Made by a program: the position numbers and the translations under genes. DNA of 64,000 nucleotides from Silene latifolia (Eukaryota; Streptophyta; Magnoliopsida; Caryophyllales; Caryophyllaceae): contig NC_133534.1 of the NCBI RefSeq assembly GCF_048544455.1, positions 123,342,269-123,406,268 on the forward strand, written 5' to 3'. Each line of letters begins with the position of its first letter. Within the stretch, counting starts at the first letter, position 1. The notes beneath the pieces were generated by a model. The model had not been told where the DNA came from. It searched no databases and saw only the letters and a program-made list of their open reading frames with translations. Positions 24,101 to 34,510 of this stretch are shown here, in pieces.

Positions 24101-24182
24101 GTTGAGGGAGCTCGAGGTTCGGGACGCCGAGATCGCCGTTCTTGTGGCGAGAGTTGCAGAGTTGGAGGGCGCCCAGCAGTAG
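21165..24182 (+). pseudogene. Antisense multi-exon plant-mobile-domain gene (aORF2) carried by Tat element B
   Basis: Proposed exons: 21165-21177, 21783-22055, 22163-22885, 22969-23130, 23217-23531, 23613-23714, 23861-23953, 24045-24182. All introns are GT-AG. From exon 2 on, every junction falls between codons, and the joined frame is about 605 codons. One extra base near 21930 in exon 2 breaks it. Exon 2 is acidic (runs of Glu). Exon 3 has the PMD-type blocks MPFGEVGVTLEDYGMISGLP and LWWFLSSIYLGDKG. Exon 4 opens with AWVYSYFP and exon 5 with WVPRPWAEYAG. The last exon is a predicted coiled coil (ELAQSWEETARLLRELE). Gag-pol is on the other strand. PMD proteins are known from plant TEs and from host MAIN/MAIL genes. 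The 13-base first exon and the donor of exon 6 are the least certain parts. Confidence 0.75.
22163..22885 (+). CDS. Exon 3 of aORF2: core of the plant mobile domain
   Basis: The 241-codon open exon begins after the acceptor at 22161-22162 and ends at the donor ggag|gtatg (22886). It holds the core PMD signature: a helix pair with RANLSLVLAFLDRFWD, then the conserved segment TLEDYGMISGLPCG (the family pattern is TLEDV..LLGLP..G). The segment LGRWDWVTAGFAVLIRFM matches the DL...G.Y.WG.A.LA.LYR stretch of the family. It is free of stops and GC-rich (about 58% by eye) against an AT-rich background, so it was kept intact longer than most frames in this window. Confidence 0.8.
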
Positions 24183-25050
24183 TTTTGTGTAGCTTTTGTC
24201 GTATTTTGCACATTTGTACATTGATTTTGAACATTTTTGGACTTTGTTTGGGGCTCGAGCCCCGGTTGTTGTACATTTTCTTCGTTTGGTATATATACGA
24301 TGGCTGAGCGCCTTTTTCTTTGGATTGTGTTGCTTGTATCTGCAGGTTAGTTTTGAACAGGTTTGGTAGATGACGGTTTACGCCGTCATGCTGCCGAAAA
24401 TTACATAGAAAACATGCAAAACATACATTTGTATATACATATGGCCTTGATTAGCGCAAAATGAGAGACTCGAGAGGATGCAAAAATGCAAAAATTTTGC
24501 CGGAAATGACCGGACGGTAGGGAGGGTTACCCCCTAAAAAAAAGAAAAAAAGGAAATTTATAAGTTAGAAATTAAGAAATTAATATATACATGTTGAGAT
24601 TCGTTAAAATAAACGAATTAAAATGAAAATTATTCCCTAAAAACGAAAATGGAATTTATAAAAAAATGAAAATGAAATGTATTTCCTAAAAAACGAAAAT
24701 GTGCACATGTGGTAAAATGGCGAAATGTCGATGTCGTCTCGAAATGCGTGCCCGTGGAATTAGGAAACTTGAAACATGGTAATCTTCCCGTATTTACCAA
24801 AATAATAACCCGTAGGAATAGGAAATTATTCGTCATGGAATTAGGAAAGATCCAACGCGGGAAATCACAGAAGTGAAACTGAGGAAGAGGCGCAGCAGGT
24901 GCTGCGCCTATTCCCAAGCTGTCCTGTTCTGACGGATTTTTGGAAACAGCAATTAGTATAAATAGAAACGTCGATAGAGCTTTTATTCACACAAATCTTC
25001 CGTCTCTTCTTTGTCTAAATACATAAAATTCTCAAGACAAAATTTTCATC
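24183..25050 (+). promoter_or_regulatory. Promoter region of antisense gene aORF1 (element B)
   Basis: This non-coding region holds one inverted-repeat module at about 24886-24915 (gaggaagaggcgcagcaggt gctgcgcctattcc) and a plus-strand TATAAATAG box at 24957-24965. The box lies 86 bases before the ATG at 25051. The same module-TATA-start arrangement is kept in element A at 16847-17036. The TATA string is identical to the LTR box on the opposite strand. Confidence 0.6.
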
Positions 25051-26531
25051 ATGAATACTTTGGAGATCCGCTTGAAGGAATGGACCAACGAGTTTTCAAA
25101 TATGGAGAAGCATGATATGGGCTCTTATAATTTTGGATCGTTGTTGAGTTTGAAACTCATCAAGGTTGTGAAACCGTTCTTGGATGCTTGCCTTGACTAC
25201 TGGGATCCGAACTACCATGTTTTTGCGTTCCCTGGGGGTGATATTTGTCCCTTTCCTGAAGAAATTGCTGCTATTGGTGGATGGGACCCCGAACATTTGC
25301 CTGCTATTCCTTCTACTTCTCAAGGGTACAAAAGCAAATTTAGGGATTTGCTCGGATTGACTAGGCTTGAAGTGGACCGTCTAGTTACCTCAAAAGGTGT
25401 GAGAATGTTGGACTTCATAGATCGATTCATCAACAGGGTCGACCCCACCGTTTCTCATGTTGCTAGGCGGAGGGCATTTGGCTATTGCTTGTTGCATGTA
25501 TATGTCTTTCAAGGGCATGTTGATGAAGACTTGAGAGGTGATCCCCGTCTTCTGTGCCTTGTTGAGCAGATGGAACTGCGTAGGAGCCCAGCTTGCTTAT
25601 GCTTAGGAGATATTATTTTGGGCTTGGATAATAGGAAATCCAACCGTGATCTGCCATTCTAGGGGAGTCCCGTCATTCTGCATGTAAAAGACATCTTCTT
25701 TTTTTTCTTTTTCGTTTTTTTTTTTTTTCGATGTCTAATACCCGCTTTTGGTAGGTTTGGCTTATGGAACGGCTCCGATTGATCGAGCGCCCAGTTCATG
25801 CGCTTTCCTATCATGCTCGTTCGATTGCGATGAGGACGCGGTTGTACATGGTGGACTTCACCCGGGTCTGTGATTATTGGAAGAACAAGCTGAAGAGTGA
25901 TGATGGCCCGTTGATCAGGTGGGTCGTGCCATGGTGGCACCTTAAGTCCGTCACTTGAGTGTCTTCTTTGGATCCCACTAGGTCCGTGCGCATTCCTGGA
26001 TTGGATTTTATGGTGTGCATCTTCCCGGAAAGGCTAATGAGGCAAGTTGGGCTGAAACAGACTATCCCGAGGCTTGATAACGTCCCGCAGACTGCTATGG
26101 CACTTACTACAGAAAGCCGAAGAGAATGGGCTATTAAATGGGCCCAAAGAAACATGTGGTTCTTGAATTTCTCCGCCAATGCTTTATGGGTGTCGGATTC
26201 TTATCTGAGATGGAGAAAGGCTACCACTCCGGAAGAGCGCGAGAAATTGAGGAAGCGCGAGCCCATCGACTACAAGGTGCGAGAGGGAGAGAAAGAGAAG
26301 GAGAAGCATCTGACAGAGGGAGAAGAAGAAGTCGGGTTTCAAGTCATTCATCCTTCGAAGAAACCAAAGACTACTCCTGTCGCGGAAATGGTGATTGGCA
26401 AGAATGGAAAAGCTAGGCCTCGAGAAAGACCGTTGGTGATTAGGTCTGAAGTGGCGCAAGAGCGTCCGGCTCGAGGTCGTGATAAGAAGTATGACAAGAA
26501 TGACAAGGGCAAGGGGAAGATGGAGGAATAG
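25051..26531 (+). pseudogene. Antisense gene aORF1 of Tat element B (PMD/DUF7745-like), two stops
   Basis: Exon 1 (25051-25683) and exon 2 (25755-26531) flank a 71-bp GT-AG intron with a T-rich stretch. Exon 1 starts MNTLEIRLKEW and carries FAFPGGDICPFPEEIAAIGG, resembling the N-terminal part of plant mobile / DUF7745-type domains. Exon 2 holds MERLRLIERP, WVVPWW and TESRREWAIKWA, then a highly charged Lys/Glu/Arg tail that suggests nucleic-acid binding or nuclear location. A TAG at 25660-25662 and a TGA at 25956-25958 interrupt it. Element A reads Leu and Gly at these points, so the stops are private to B. It is opposite to gag-pol and follows aORF2 by ~870 bases. Function unknown. Confidence 0.72.
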
Positions 26532-27084
26532 CCCGAGTCTTTATTTATTATTTGATTATTATTATTATTGTTGTTGTAATAAAAAGGTGGGGTTTTTAGA
26601 ATCCTAGCCTATTCTATTTTTATTATGTAGCGTACTATTATTATTAGAAAATGAATGAAATAATAAAAAAAAGGTTAAATGGTTATGAAACCGTTGTGAT
26701 TTTCTTTTTTATTATTCTTGTCGAATTTCAAATGCAATGCAAATGTCCTTCTATTTACATTTTAGATATGATGGGTTGAATCCCGTGAAGGATTGCCTAC
26801 GTATCCACTTAAAAAAGCGAAATCAAACCCTTGCGCGTAGTTCGAGCAAATGTAAAAGAATAATTGTTCTAAGCAAGAGCTTGTAATGAACTTAGAAAAG
26901 AAGCATGCGCCTTTGCTTACTCTGAAGGTGCGAATTTAGTTTATTTGATGATGCGAGGATGACAAATTTGTCAAAATGCAAGAGCATAGTGACATTAGCT
27001 TATTTCAGCTTGGCCAGGGGCCGTTTATTTAGTGCCACAAGAGCGACACGTGGGGTTACGCGAGGCGCGTTTTTTGTTCCTATT
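26532..27084. other. Non-coding spacer between aORF1 and integrase end (element B)
   Basis: About 550 bases, AT-rich, between the convergent ends of aORF1 (plus) and the integrase frame (minus). It matches 32483-33038 of element A. The shared position suggests transcription end signals for both directions; I cannot point to a specific signal beyond AT-rich runs such as the attatt repeats near 26548-26570. Confidence 0.5.
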
Positions 27085-27917
27085 CTAGGCATAGTATCGT
27101 TTAAGTTGGTCATGGTTTGTTGGGTTTGAAAACTCATTCCCGTCTAGGTCTGTGATTCTTACCGCACCCCCTGGGAGTATGGATTTGACTAGAAATGGTC
27201 CGGCCCAGTTAGGTTTGAATTTTCCCCGTGGGTCAACTGGTAAAAGAGCTCTAACCGATTTGAGCAATAAGTCTCCTTCTTTGATGTTCCTTGGCCTAAC
27301 TCTTTTGTTGAAGGCCCGTTTGATACGTGCTTGATATGTTTGGACATTATGCAAGGCGCGCAGCCTACGTTCATCCAGGAGGATGAGTTCTTCATATCTA
27401 TCCCTTTTCCAATCGGCTTCCGGGATTTGACTTTCGAGTAAAATACGCAAGGATGGTATTTCTAGCTCGACTGGTTGTACAGCTTCCACGCCGTAGGTCA
27501 AATAGAAAGGAGTAGCCCCAGTGGGCGTCCTAACAGATGTACGATACCCCCATAAAGCAAAGGGTATCTTGCTTGGCCAATCTCTATAGTTGTCAATCAT
27601 TTTCTTGAGGATTGTGACAACATTCTTGTTTGCCGCCTCTACCGCGTCGTTAGTCTGTGGTCTATAGGGCGAAGAGTGGTGATGCTTAATCTTGTATTTG
27701 GCTAGCAATTGCTCGGTCTCGTCCTGGAAGTGTGATCCATTATCGCTAATGATCTCATGTGGGCATCCATACCGACAGATGATGTTGTTTTGTATGAACT
27801 TTGCCACATTTTTAGCTGTAAGACCAGTGTAGGAAGCCGCTTCTACCCATTTGGTAAAATAGTCGATTGCTACTAGAATGAAACAGTGACCTCCTGTTCC
27901 GGCTGGGAGGATTCTCA
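27085..27917 (-). pseudogene. Integrase C-terminal two thirds, element B
   Basis: The frame from about 27917 down to 27085 starts inside the integrase core at PAGTGGHCFILVAID. The first catalytic Asp and the zinc-binding N-terminus are missing. It keeps the second Asp (ISDNGSHFQ) and the third catalytic residue in a variant context, NDAVEAANK, where element A has NGAVEAANK. The C-terminal part includes GPFLVKSILPGGAVRITDLDG, the GPF/Y-type region, ending DQLKRYYA. It is a shadow of the intact frame at 33039-34463. Upstream it is fused directly to a gag start. Confidence 0.85.
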
Positions 27918-28123
27918 TCCCTAGATTCATCATCGGAGTTACGTAGTACTTCATCTTCAAGAGGAGGCAACCTTCCCTCTACGGCATAGATACGGCCTTC
28001 GATGAGCTCAAGGCGGTCATAGGTTTGTTCTTGGGTAGCTTGCATTTGGGCTAACGCGGCTAGGATTCAATCATTACCATTTTGAAGTTGGTTGAAGTTC
28101 GTTTCATCACTTAATCCGGGCAT
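27918..28123 (-). pseudogene. Gag N-terminus, element B, joined to integrase by deletion
   Basis: The first ~65 codons of Tat gag start at about 28123 (MPGLSDETNFNQ) and include YDRLELIEGRIYAVEGRLPP, matching YDRLDTIEGRIYAVEMRIPP of element A. A stop after QNGND interrupts it. At about 27918 the sequence jumps into the integrase in a different frame, so several kilobases of gag-protease-RT-RNase H-integrase are deleted. Confidence 0.82.
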
Positions 28124-28916
28124 CTTGAAAACTGGATAAGAGATCGGCGACGAATCAAAACACGATCGACCATTCTAACACACTTGCTAAGAGAAGAAAT
28201 GTTTTGACTCGTGAAGTGGGTGTGTGCCACTTGTGTTGAGTGAGTTTTGAAGAAAGACAAGGTCTTTGAAAATGTGTGTCCTAGTCAACTATAGTGTAGT
28301 TGTAGGAGTGGACTCGAAGTGAGGTTTTGAAATGGGCTTGTGGCCCGAATTTTGACACGACAAACGGATAGAGTTTTGACCGGATTTTGCGCTAATTAAA
28401 AGCCTTTTTCGAAATTTTTGTTTGAAAACGGGTTTTGATTTTTGAAAAATCGTCATGGTTTTGTTTAGAAATGGTGATCACGTAAGGTATACACATTTAT
28501 ACAAGCATTATAACGGGATGCTGAGTGCATTTAAAAGGGTTTTGGTTTAAAGGGTGGGTTGCCATACCGAACCATCAAACCCGAAGTTTGTGGAGAGGCT
28601 CGTACCAAATAAGAGTAAGGCCGATTCCTAGTCCATTTCCTCAAGTAGTGAAGGCCCTTGATACAAACAAGAGTAAGCACCATGGTATGGATGACGTCAA
28701 TCGCTATCCATCCTTAGGCCCAAATAAGAATTAGGACCGTTTAGACGGGACGATTGGTCGAATGGGTTGGGTTGGGCCTAGGAAGGCCGAATAAAACGGT
28801 CTAGGAAGACCGAGTTATGAAAACCGACAATTGTCTTGTACAAACTATTCCCTAACCTTGTTCACGTTTCACCCTTGCTACACGTAAGTGTATTATCCCC
28901 AGCGGAGTCGCCAAAC
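28124..28916 (-). other. 5' leader and primer binding site of Tat element B
   Basis: The region between gag and 5' LTR matches 39755-40552 of element A. The primer site is at 28897-28916 (ccccagcggagtcgccaaac), directly inside the LTR. The open frame at 28525-28734 recurs in A (40157-40366), but it is on the strand opposite to gag and has no domain. I treat it as chance. Confidence 0.75.
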
Positions 28917-31356
28917 TGTGGACAGCGGGCCGCCCACGGGGGCGCTTGGGTAGGAAAAGAGAAACAAGCGTTTGCATTTTTGTATGGAGTCGCCACCAAT
29001 TTTTATGGAAAATTGGAACCGTTCGAGTACCTCGTGTCATGTCAAGACACAAAGTAAAGACATGAACACTAAGCAATCGTTACCCTTAGCATTCTATGTC
29101 TAGAATGACTCTCGTGGATGCCAATGAACACGGGTGCTCACGGATATCTGGAGTAAGGGGTGAGGGTACATATTAGGAAGCTCTTTTGATCGAACACCTA
29201 ATCCCGCCCGCCTCGATAGCGGCATCTACTAATGATTAGGGAAGTTATTCGTACTCGATATATCGTCGGCTATATGCATGCAATGCAACATCCAAGTTTT
29301 AATCCTAGCATGTGAGAATTAATACTAAGTCGGTTGATACGTAATTAGCATACAATTAATGTCGAAGTAGGGATTTAATGCTGATTACATGTGAAAGCAT
29401 ACAAACAATAAAAGAAATACAATAATTATAAATTACAATAATGAAAATTACAATAATTACAACGGAATAGGCGATTTATGTCGAAAATACCTTTAAAACG
29501 GATAATTTGAGAAAAATGAACAAAAGAAAAAATCAAGTAAACTAACGAACAGGAATTAACGTGATATTACGGATAATAGTTAGTTAATACGTAGACTAAA
29601 TAAACTAGGTCAAGGCAGAAACGGAGTTCAGAGACGAACTCGGCCGAGAACAGCGCAATGCAGAGTCGCGTCCTTTGAATAGGCGCAGCAGACGCTGCGT
29701 CTGTTCCGTGGCTCAGTTCTGGCTGTGAAGCCGTAATTGCAAGCCGTTAATGTTAATTGGTGATTTAATGGTTAATTAAATTATTTACTCGGATGAAAGT
29801 GATTAACATGTTATTTAACATATGAATGAGTCGTGAAAACAGTAAAATATGAATGAGACGGATGCAAACGAATTAATACAAGATGGAATAATGACAGAAG
29901 TGAAAAATATTAATGAGTCCAACAAATTAATTCAATTGATTAGGTTATATACGATGGATTAGTGACGAATATGCGACGATCATGTGAATAAACAGATGAA
30001 GACTATATCAAAGACGAATTCCATAAACCCAATATGAACAAATTGAATCTCCATAACCCGGAATTGAATTTAATGACGAAAACCCGCAAATATCGGATTA
30101 CTTGGGATTTAAGTCGGATTTGTGATGAATTGAACATGTTAATTATGATGATTATAATATACATGTGAATTATATACGATTATGACGAACAATACGAAAC
30201 AATCAAAAGGATTTTGAAACGAATAACAGAGGACGAAGGAAGAAGGAAGAAGAAAGGAAGCAGAAACTGCGGCAGCCTCACGAAGAGGCGCAGCAGGAAC
30301 TGCGCTCCTTCGAAGAGGCGCAGCAGTTGCTGCAACCTTTCTCGACGGTTGTCTACTGGAAATCCGTAAAAAGAGGTTTTAAAGCATGGTTTTAGAAATC
30401 GGTTTTAATGGTATTTTCGACATAAACCTTACAATTGACGATTACAATAAATAAATACAATAAATAAAAAAGATTATACACCCTCAGACTTACATGTTGA
30501 CGAAACGAGAAGGACTAAGATATCGATTAGTGATGCTCGACGCGAATGCAAAGAAAAGGGCCCTCGTAAGAGGAAAACGATTAAGTTAATTAAGTTGATT
30601 GATGTGGAGTTGGTCAAATTGGTCGGTCATGCAAACGGGGAGGCTGGTACTCAGAAAGATCCGAGCTTACGTGGTCGAATGTTCAAGCACGTAGACGCCA
30701 AAAAGTAAGAACAAAGTCTAGAATGCAAAGGGAGAAGAGAAGGGCGGACACTCGCGTGAGAAATATGAGGAGCGAAGGCTCCTATTTATACTAATCACGT
30801 GAAGGAATTAGGGTTTCGGAAACTCTTTGGAAGTGAATCTCGGAAAGATATGAAAAAGATACGAGAAACATGCAAGAAAGGGCCTGGGAAGAGGCGCGAG
30901 CCCACTGCGTCTCTTGGAAGAGGCGCAAAGACACTGCTGCGTCTGTTCCCAAGTGGTTTCCTCCTGCAGAAGAAAGATTTCCGTGCTTGAGTTATGGTAG
31001 GACGGAAATAATTCGGTTTTCCTTAATATCTTAAGTGAATATTACGGGAAATTGCTTACTAAAAGATAAAATTTATGAAATATGGAATAGAAATATCCGG
31101 AATATTCGAACATTCGACTCGGGATTTGGGTTATCGAGAAAATGGAGACGGTTTTAGGCCCGGACTCCGAATGAACTCTAATTACTGTCAAAACGACCGT
31201 ATCGGGACGTAGATGACAACTAAGAGGTAGACATTAATATTTGAGCAATCACTTGACGATAATCTTACGAATTATCACAAATCGTTCCGCGTATCAAACA
31301 TGCGGCCCAATCATCACCGGGTGGTTTGCGGGAGGTGCAGAAATGAGGTATCTACA
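28917..31356 (-). repeat. 5' LTR of Tat element B
   Basis: It runs tgtggacagcggg...gaggtatctaca, about 2.44 kb, and is nearly identical to 17500-19928. Inverted-repeat modules lie at about 29645-29705, 30268-30335 and 30890-30950, and a TATA box at 30782-30790. The right edge is followed by gctag (31357-31361), which is within aORF1 of element A. Confidence 0.9.
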
Positions 31357-32482
31357 GCTAGGCGAAGAGCCTTCGGATTTTGCTTGTTGCATGTATATGT
31401 CCTTCAAGGGCATGTTGATGAAGACTTGAGAGGTGATTCCCGTCTCCTGGGCCTAGTTGAGCAAATGGAGCTGCGCAGGAGCCCAGCTTATTTATGCTTA
31501 GGAGAGATCCTTTTGGGCTTGGGTAATAGGAAAGCCAACCGCGACCTACCGTACTTGGGAAGTCCCGTTATTATGCAGGTAAAAGAACATTTTTCTCTTC
31601 TCTTTTTTCTTTTTCGTTTTTTTTACTCTTTTCGTTTTTTGCTTTTTCGTTTCGTTTCGCTTTTTTTTTTTTTTTTCTTTTTTTTTTTTATACCTAATGC
31701 CCGCTTTTGGTAGGTTTGGCTTATGGAGCGCCTTCGATTGATCGAGCCCCCCCGTTCATGTTCCTTCTTATCATGCTCGTTCGATTGCAATGAGGACTAG
31801 GCTGTACATGGTGGACTTTACCCGAGTCTGCAATTATTGGGAGAATAAACTGAAGAGTGATGATGGCCCCTTGATTAGGTGGATTGTACCATGGTGGCAC
31901 CTCAAATCTGTCACTGGAGTATCATCCTTGGATCCTACTTGATCTGTGCGCATTCCTGGTTTGGAATTCATGGTATGCATCTTCCCGGAGAGGTTGATGA
32001 GGCAGGTTGGAATGAAGCAGATGATCTCGAAGCTTGACACCGTCCCGCAGACAGCCGTGGCGCTTACTACTGAGAGCCGAAGGGAATGGGCCATGAAATG
32101 GGCTCAAACAAATGTATGGTTCTTGAACTCTTCTGTTAGTGCCTTATGGGTGTCAGATTCCTATATGCGATGGAGGAAAGCTACTACTCCGGAAGAGCGT
32201 GAGAGATTGAGGAAGCGCGAACCTGTTGACTACAAGGTGCGCGAGGTGGAAAAGGAGAAGGAGAAGCATCTGACTGAGGGAGAGGAGGAAGCCGGGTTTC
32301 GAGTTGTTCATCCTTCGAAGAAACCGAAGACCTCTCCTGTCGTGGACAAAGTGGTTGACAAGAATGGAAAGGCTAGGCCTCGAGAAAGACCGTTGGTTAT
32401 TAGGTCCGGAGTGGCGCAAGAGCGTCCGGCTCGAGGTCGTGACAAGAAATATGACAAGGGCAAAGGGAATATGGAGGAATAG
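31357..32482 (+). pseudogene. 3' piece of antisense gene aORF1 of element A
   Basis: It resumes at the codons for ARRRAFG (B equivalent at about codon 138). Exon 1 remainder runs 31357-31578 (FCLLHVYVLQGHVDEDLRGD, then LGSPVIMQ). The intron is 31579-31713 (GTAAAAG...TTGGTAG, expanded by T runs). Exon 2 runs 31714-32482. A frameshift near 31745-31760 at a run of C and a TGA near 31940 break exon 2. From 31946 on the frame is long and close to that of B, ending in the same Lys/Glu-rich tail. Stops in A and B are at different places, so both copies decayed independently from an intact gene. Confidence 0.8.
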
Positions 32483-33038
32483 CCCAAGTCTTTATTATTA
32501 TTTATTATTATTATTATTATTGTAATAAGAAGGTGGGGTTTTTAGAATCCTAGCCTATTTTTATTTTTAATATGATTTTATTAGGTGACGTATTATTATT
32601 ATTAGAAAATGAATGGAAATAAAAAAGGTTAATTAGTTATGAAACCGTTGTGATTTTCTTATTTATTATTCTTGTCGAATTCCAAATGCAATGCAGATGT
32701 CCTTCTATTTACATTTTAAAATTAATGAGTTGTATCCCGTGAAGGATTGCCTACGTATTCATTAAGAAAATGAAATCAAACCCTTGCGCGTAGTTCGAGT
32801 AAATGTAAAAGAATAATTGTTCTAAGCAAGAGCTTGTAATGAACTTTAGAAAATAAGCATGAGCTTTTTACTTACTCTTAAGGTGCAAATTTAGTTTATT
32901 TGATGATATGAGGATGACAAATTTGTAAAAATGCAAGAGCAGAGTGACATTAGCTTATTTTAGCTTGGCCAGGGGCCGTTTATTTAGTGCCACAAGAGCG
33001 ACACGTGAGGTTACCCGAGGCGCGTTTTTGTTCCTATT
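32483..33038. other. Non-coding spacer between aORF1 and integrase (element A)
   Basis: It matches 26532-27084. It lies between the convergent ends of aORF1 and the pol frame. I see no gene in it. Confidence 0.5.
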
Positions 33039-34463
33039 CTAGGCATAATACCGCTTTAGTTGGTCGAGGTTTGTTGGGTTGGAAAATTCATTCCCATCTA
33101 GGTCTGTGATCCTAACTGCACCCCCTGGAAGTATGGCCTTGACTAGAAATGGCCCGGCCCAATTAGGTTTCAACTTTCCCCGTGGATCGACAGGTAAAAG
33201 AGCTCTAACCGATTTGAGTACTAAGTCTCCTTCCTTGATGTTCCTTGGCTTAACCCTTTTGTTGAAAGCTCGTTTGATACGTGCTTGATATATTTGGACA
33301 TTGTGCAAGGCGCGTAGCCTACGTTCATCCAGGAGGATGAGTTCTTCATATCTATCCCTCTTCCAGTCGGCTTCCGGGATTTGACTTTCGAGTAAGATAC
33401 GCAATGATGGTATTTCTAACTCGGCTGGTTGTACAACTTCCATGCCGTAAGTCAAATAGAAAGGGGTGGCCCTAGTGGGCATCCTAACTGATGTGCGATA
33501 TCCCCACAAAGCAAAGGGTATCTTGCTTGGCCAATCTCGATAGTTGTCAATCATTTTCTTGAGAATTGTGACAACGTTTTTGTTTGCTGCCTCTACCGCA
33601 CCATTAGTCTGTGGTCTATATGGCGAAGAGTGGTGATGCCTAATTTTGTACTTGGCTAGCAATTGCTCAGTCTCAACTTGGAAATGTGATCCATTATCAC
33701 TAATGATCTCATGTGGGCAACCGTATCGACAGATGATGTTGTTCTGTATGAACTTTGCCACGTTTTTAGCCGTGAGACTAGTGTAGGAAGCCGCTTCTAC
33801 CCATTTGGTGAAATGGTCGATTGCCACTAGGATGAAACAATGACCTCCTGTTCCGGCTGGGGTTATCTTCCCGATTATATCAATTCCCCAGGCAGAAAAT
33901 GGCCAAGGAGATGTCATCGTATAGAGCAATGAAGGAGGGACATGTTGTACGTTTCCGAAGATTTGGCAGTTGTGGCAATGTCTTACATATTTGATGCAAT
34001 CGGATTCCATTGTGGTCCAATAGTACCCCAAACGTGTGATTTTCTTTGCCATCATGGGCCCACTCATGTGAGGACCGCATTCTCCATCATGAACTTCTTC
34101 CATCACTTTCCGTGCCTGTGAATGATCAAGGCAACGAAGGATTACACCAAGAGGTGATCTTTTGTATAGCTCTCCTTGCATGAGAACGTATTGGGAAGCC
34201 AGTAGGCGTATAGCACGTTGTCCCCTTTTGTCCATATAGGGTGGATATGTACCATTGAGCTTGAAATTTAGGATTGCTTGGAACCAGGGTTCCTGTGTGA
34301 TTTCCTCTTCATCGGTGATTTGATGGACATAAGCCGGTTCTGACCGTCGTTCGATACATAAAGGCATTTCCACCATGTCATCTGGCATATTAATCAAGGA
34401 TGCAAGTTTTGCAAGAGCATCTGCAAATTGATTTTCTTCCCGAGGTAGGTGTAGATATGTCAC
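33039..34463 (-). CDS. Tat element A integrase (with the end of the second RNase H)
   Basis: The open frame of 474 residues opens with HLPREENQFADALAKLASL, the end of the second RNase H domain. The integrase zinc-binding region follows (HDGECGPHMS..., HCHNC, about residues 125-170). The catalytic core has Asp in GIDIIGKITPAGTGG (about residue 195), Asp in ISDNGSHFQ (about 257) and Glu in NGAVEAANKN (about 293). The C-terminal part has GPFLVKAILPGGAVRITD. The DDE set is complete and this frame has no stop, although upstream frames are broken. It would normally be cleaved from a gag-pol polyprotein, so the apparent start Met is not a real initiation site. Confidence 0.85.
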   Translation of the reverse strand: MTYLHLPREENQFADALAKLASLINMPDDMVEMPLCIERRSEPAYVHQITDEEEITQEPWFQAILNFKLNGTYPPYMDKRGQRAIRLLASQYVLMQGELYKRSPLGVILRCLDHSQARKVMEEVHDGECGPHMSGPMMAKKITRLGYYWTTMESDCIKYVRHCHNCQIFGNVQHVPPSLLYTMTSPWPFSAWGIDIIGKITPAGTGGHCFILVAIDHFTKWVEAASYTSLTAKNVAKFIQNNIICRYGCPHEIISDNGSHFQVETEQLLAKYKIRHHHSSPYRPQTNGAVEAANKNVVTILKKMIDNYRDWPSKIPFALWGYRTSVRMPTRATPFYLTYGMEVVQPAELEIPSLRILLESQIPEADWKRDRYEELILLDERRLRALHNVQIYQARIKRAFNKRVKPRNIKEGDLVLKSVRALLPVDPRGKLKPNWAGPFLVKAILPGGAVRITDLDGNEFSNPTNLDQLKRYYA

Positions 34464-34510
34464 ATGATTAAAGAATTGGGCAACTTGGTCTATTCTGGCT
34501 CGATAAGGTG

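Larger units (their letters stand above)
17191..31356 (-). mobile_element. Tat-type element B, internally deleted, with an extra partial 5' end
   Basis: LTRs at 17500-19928 and 28917-31356 share the subtype start tgtggacagcggg. The right LTR has a primer site on its left (28897-28916) and so is the 5' LTR. The left LTR has a PPT on its right, as a 3' LTR should, but also a primer site and ~300 bases of 5' leader on its left (17191-17499). The order is therefore leader fragment - LTR - internal - LTR, the remnant of a tandem copy. Internally most of gag, all of protease, RT and RNase H, and the start of integrase are deleted. Two antisense genes are kept. B lies inside the aORF1 of element A. 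Confidence 0.82.

Noticed and set aside
21165..24182. Interpretation of the PMD gene as a normal host gene (MAIN/MAIL type)
   Set aside because: It lies between the LTRs of Tat element B with the same flanking non-coding regions as element A, which keeps the last ~55 bases of the same gene. It is therefore element cargo.
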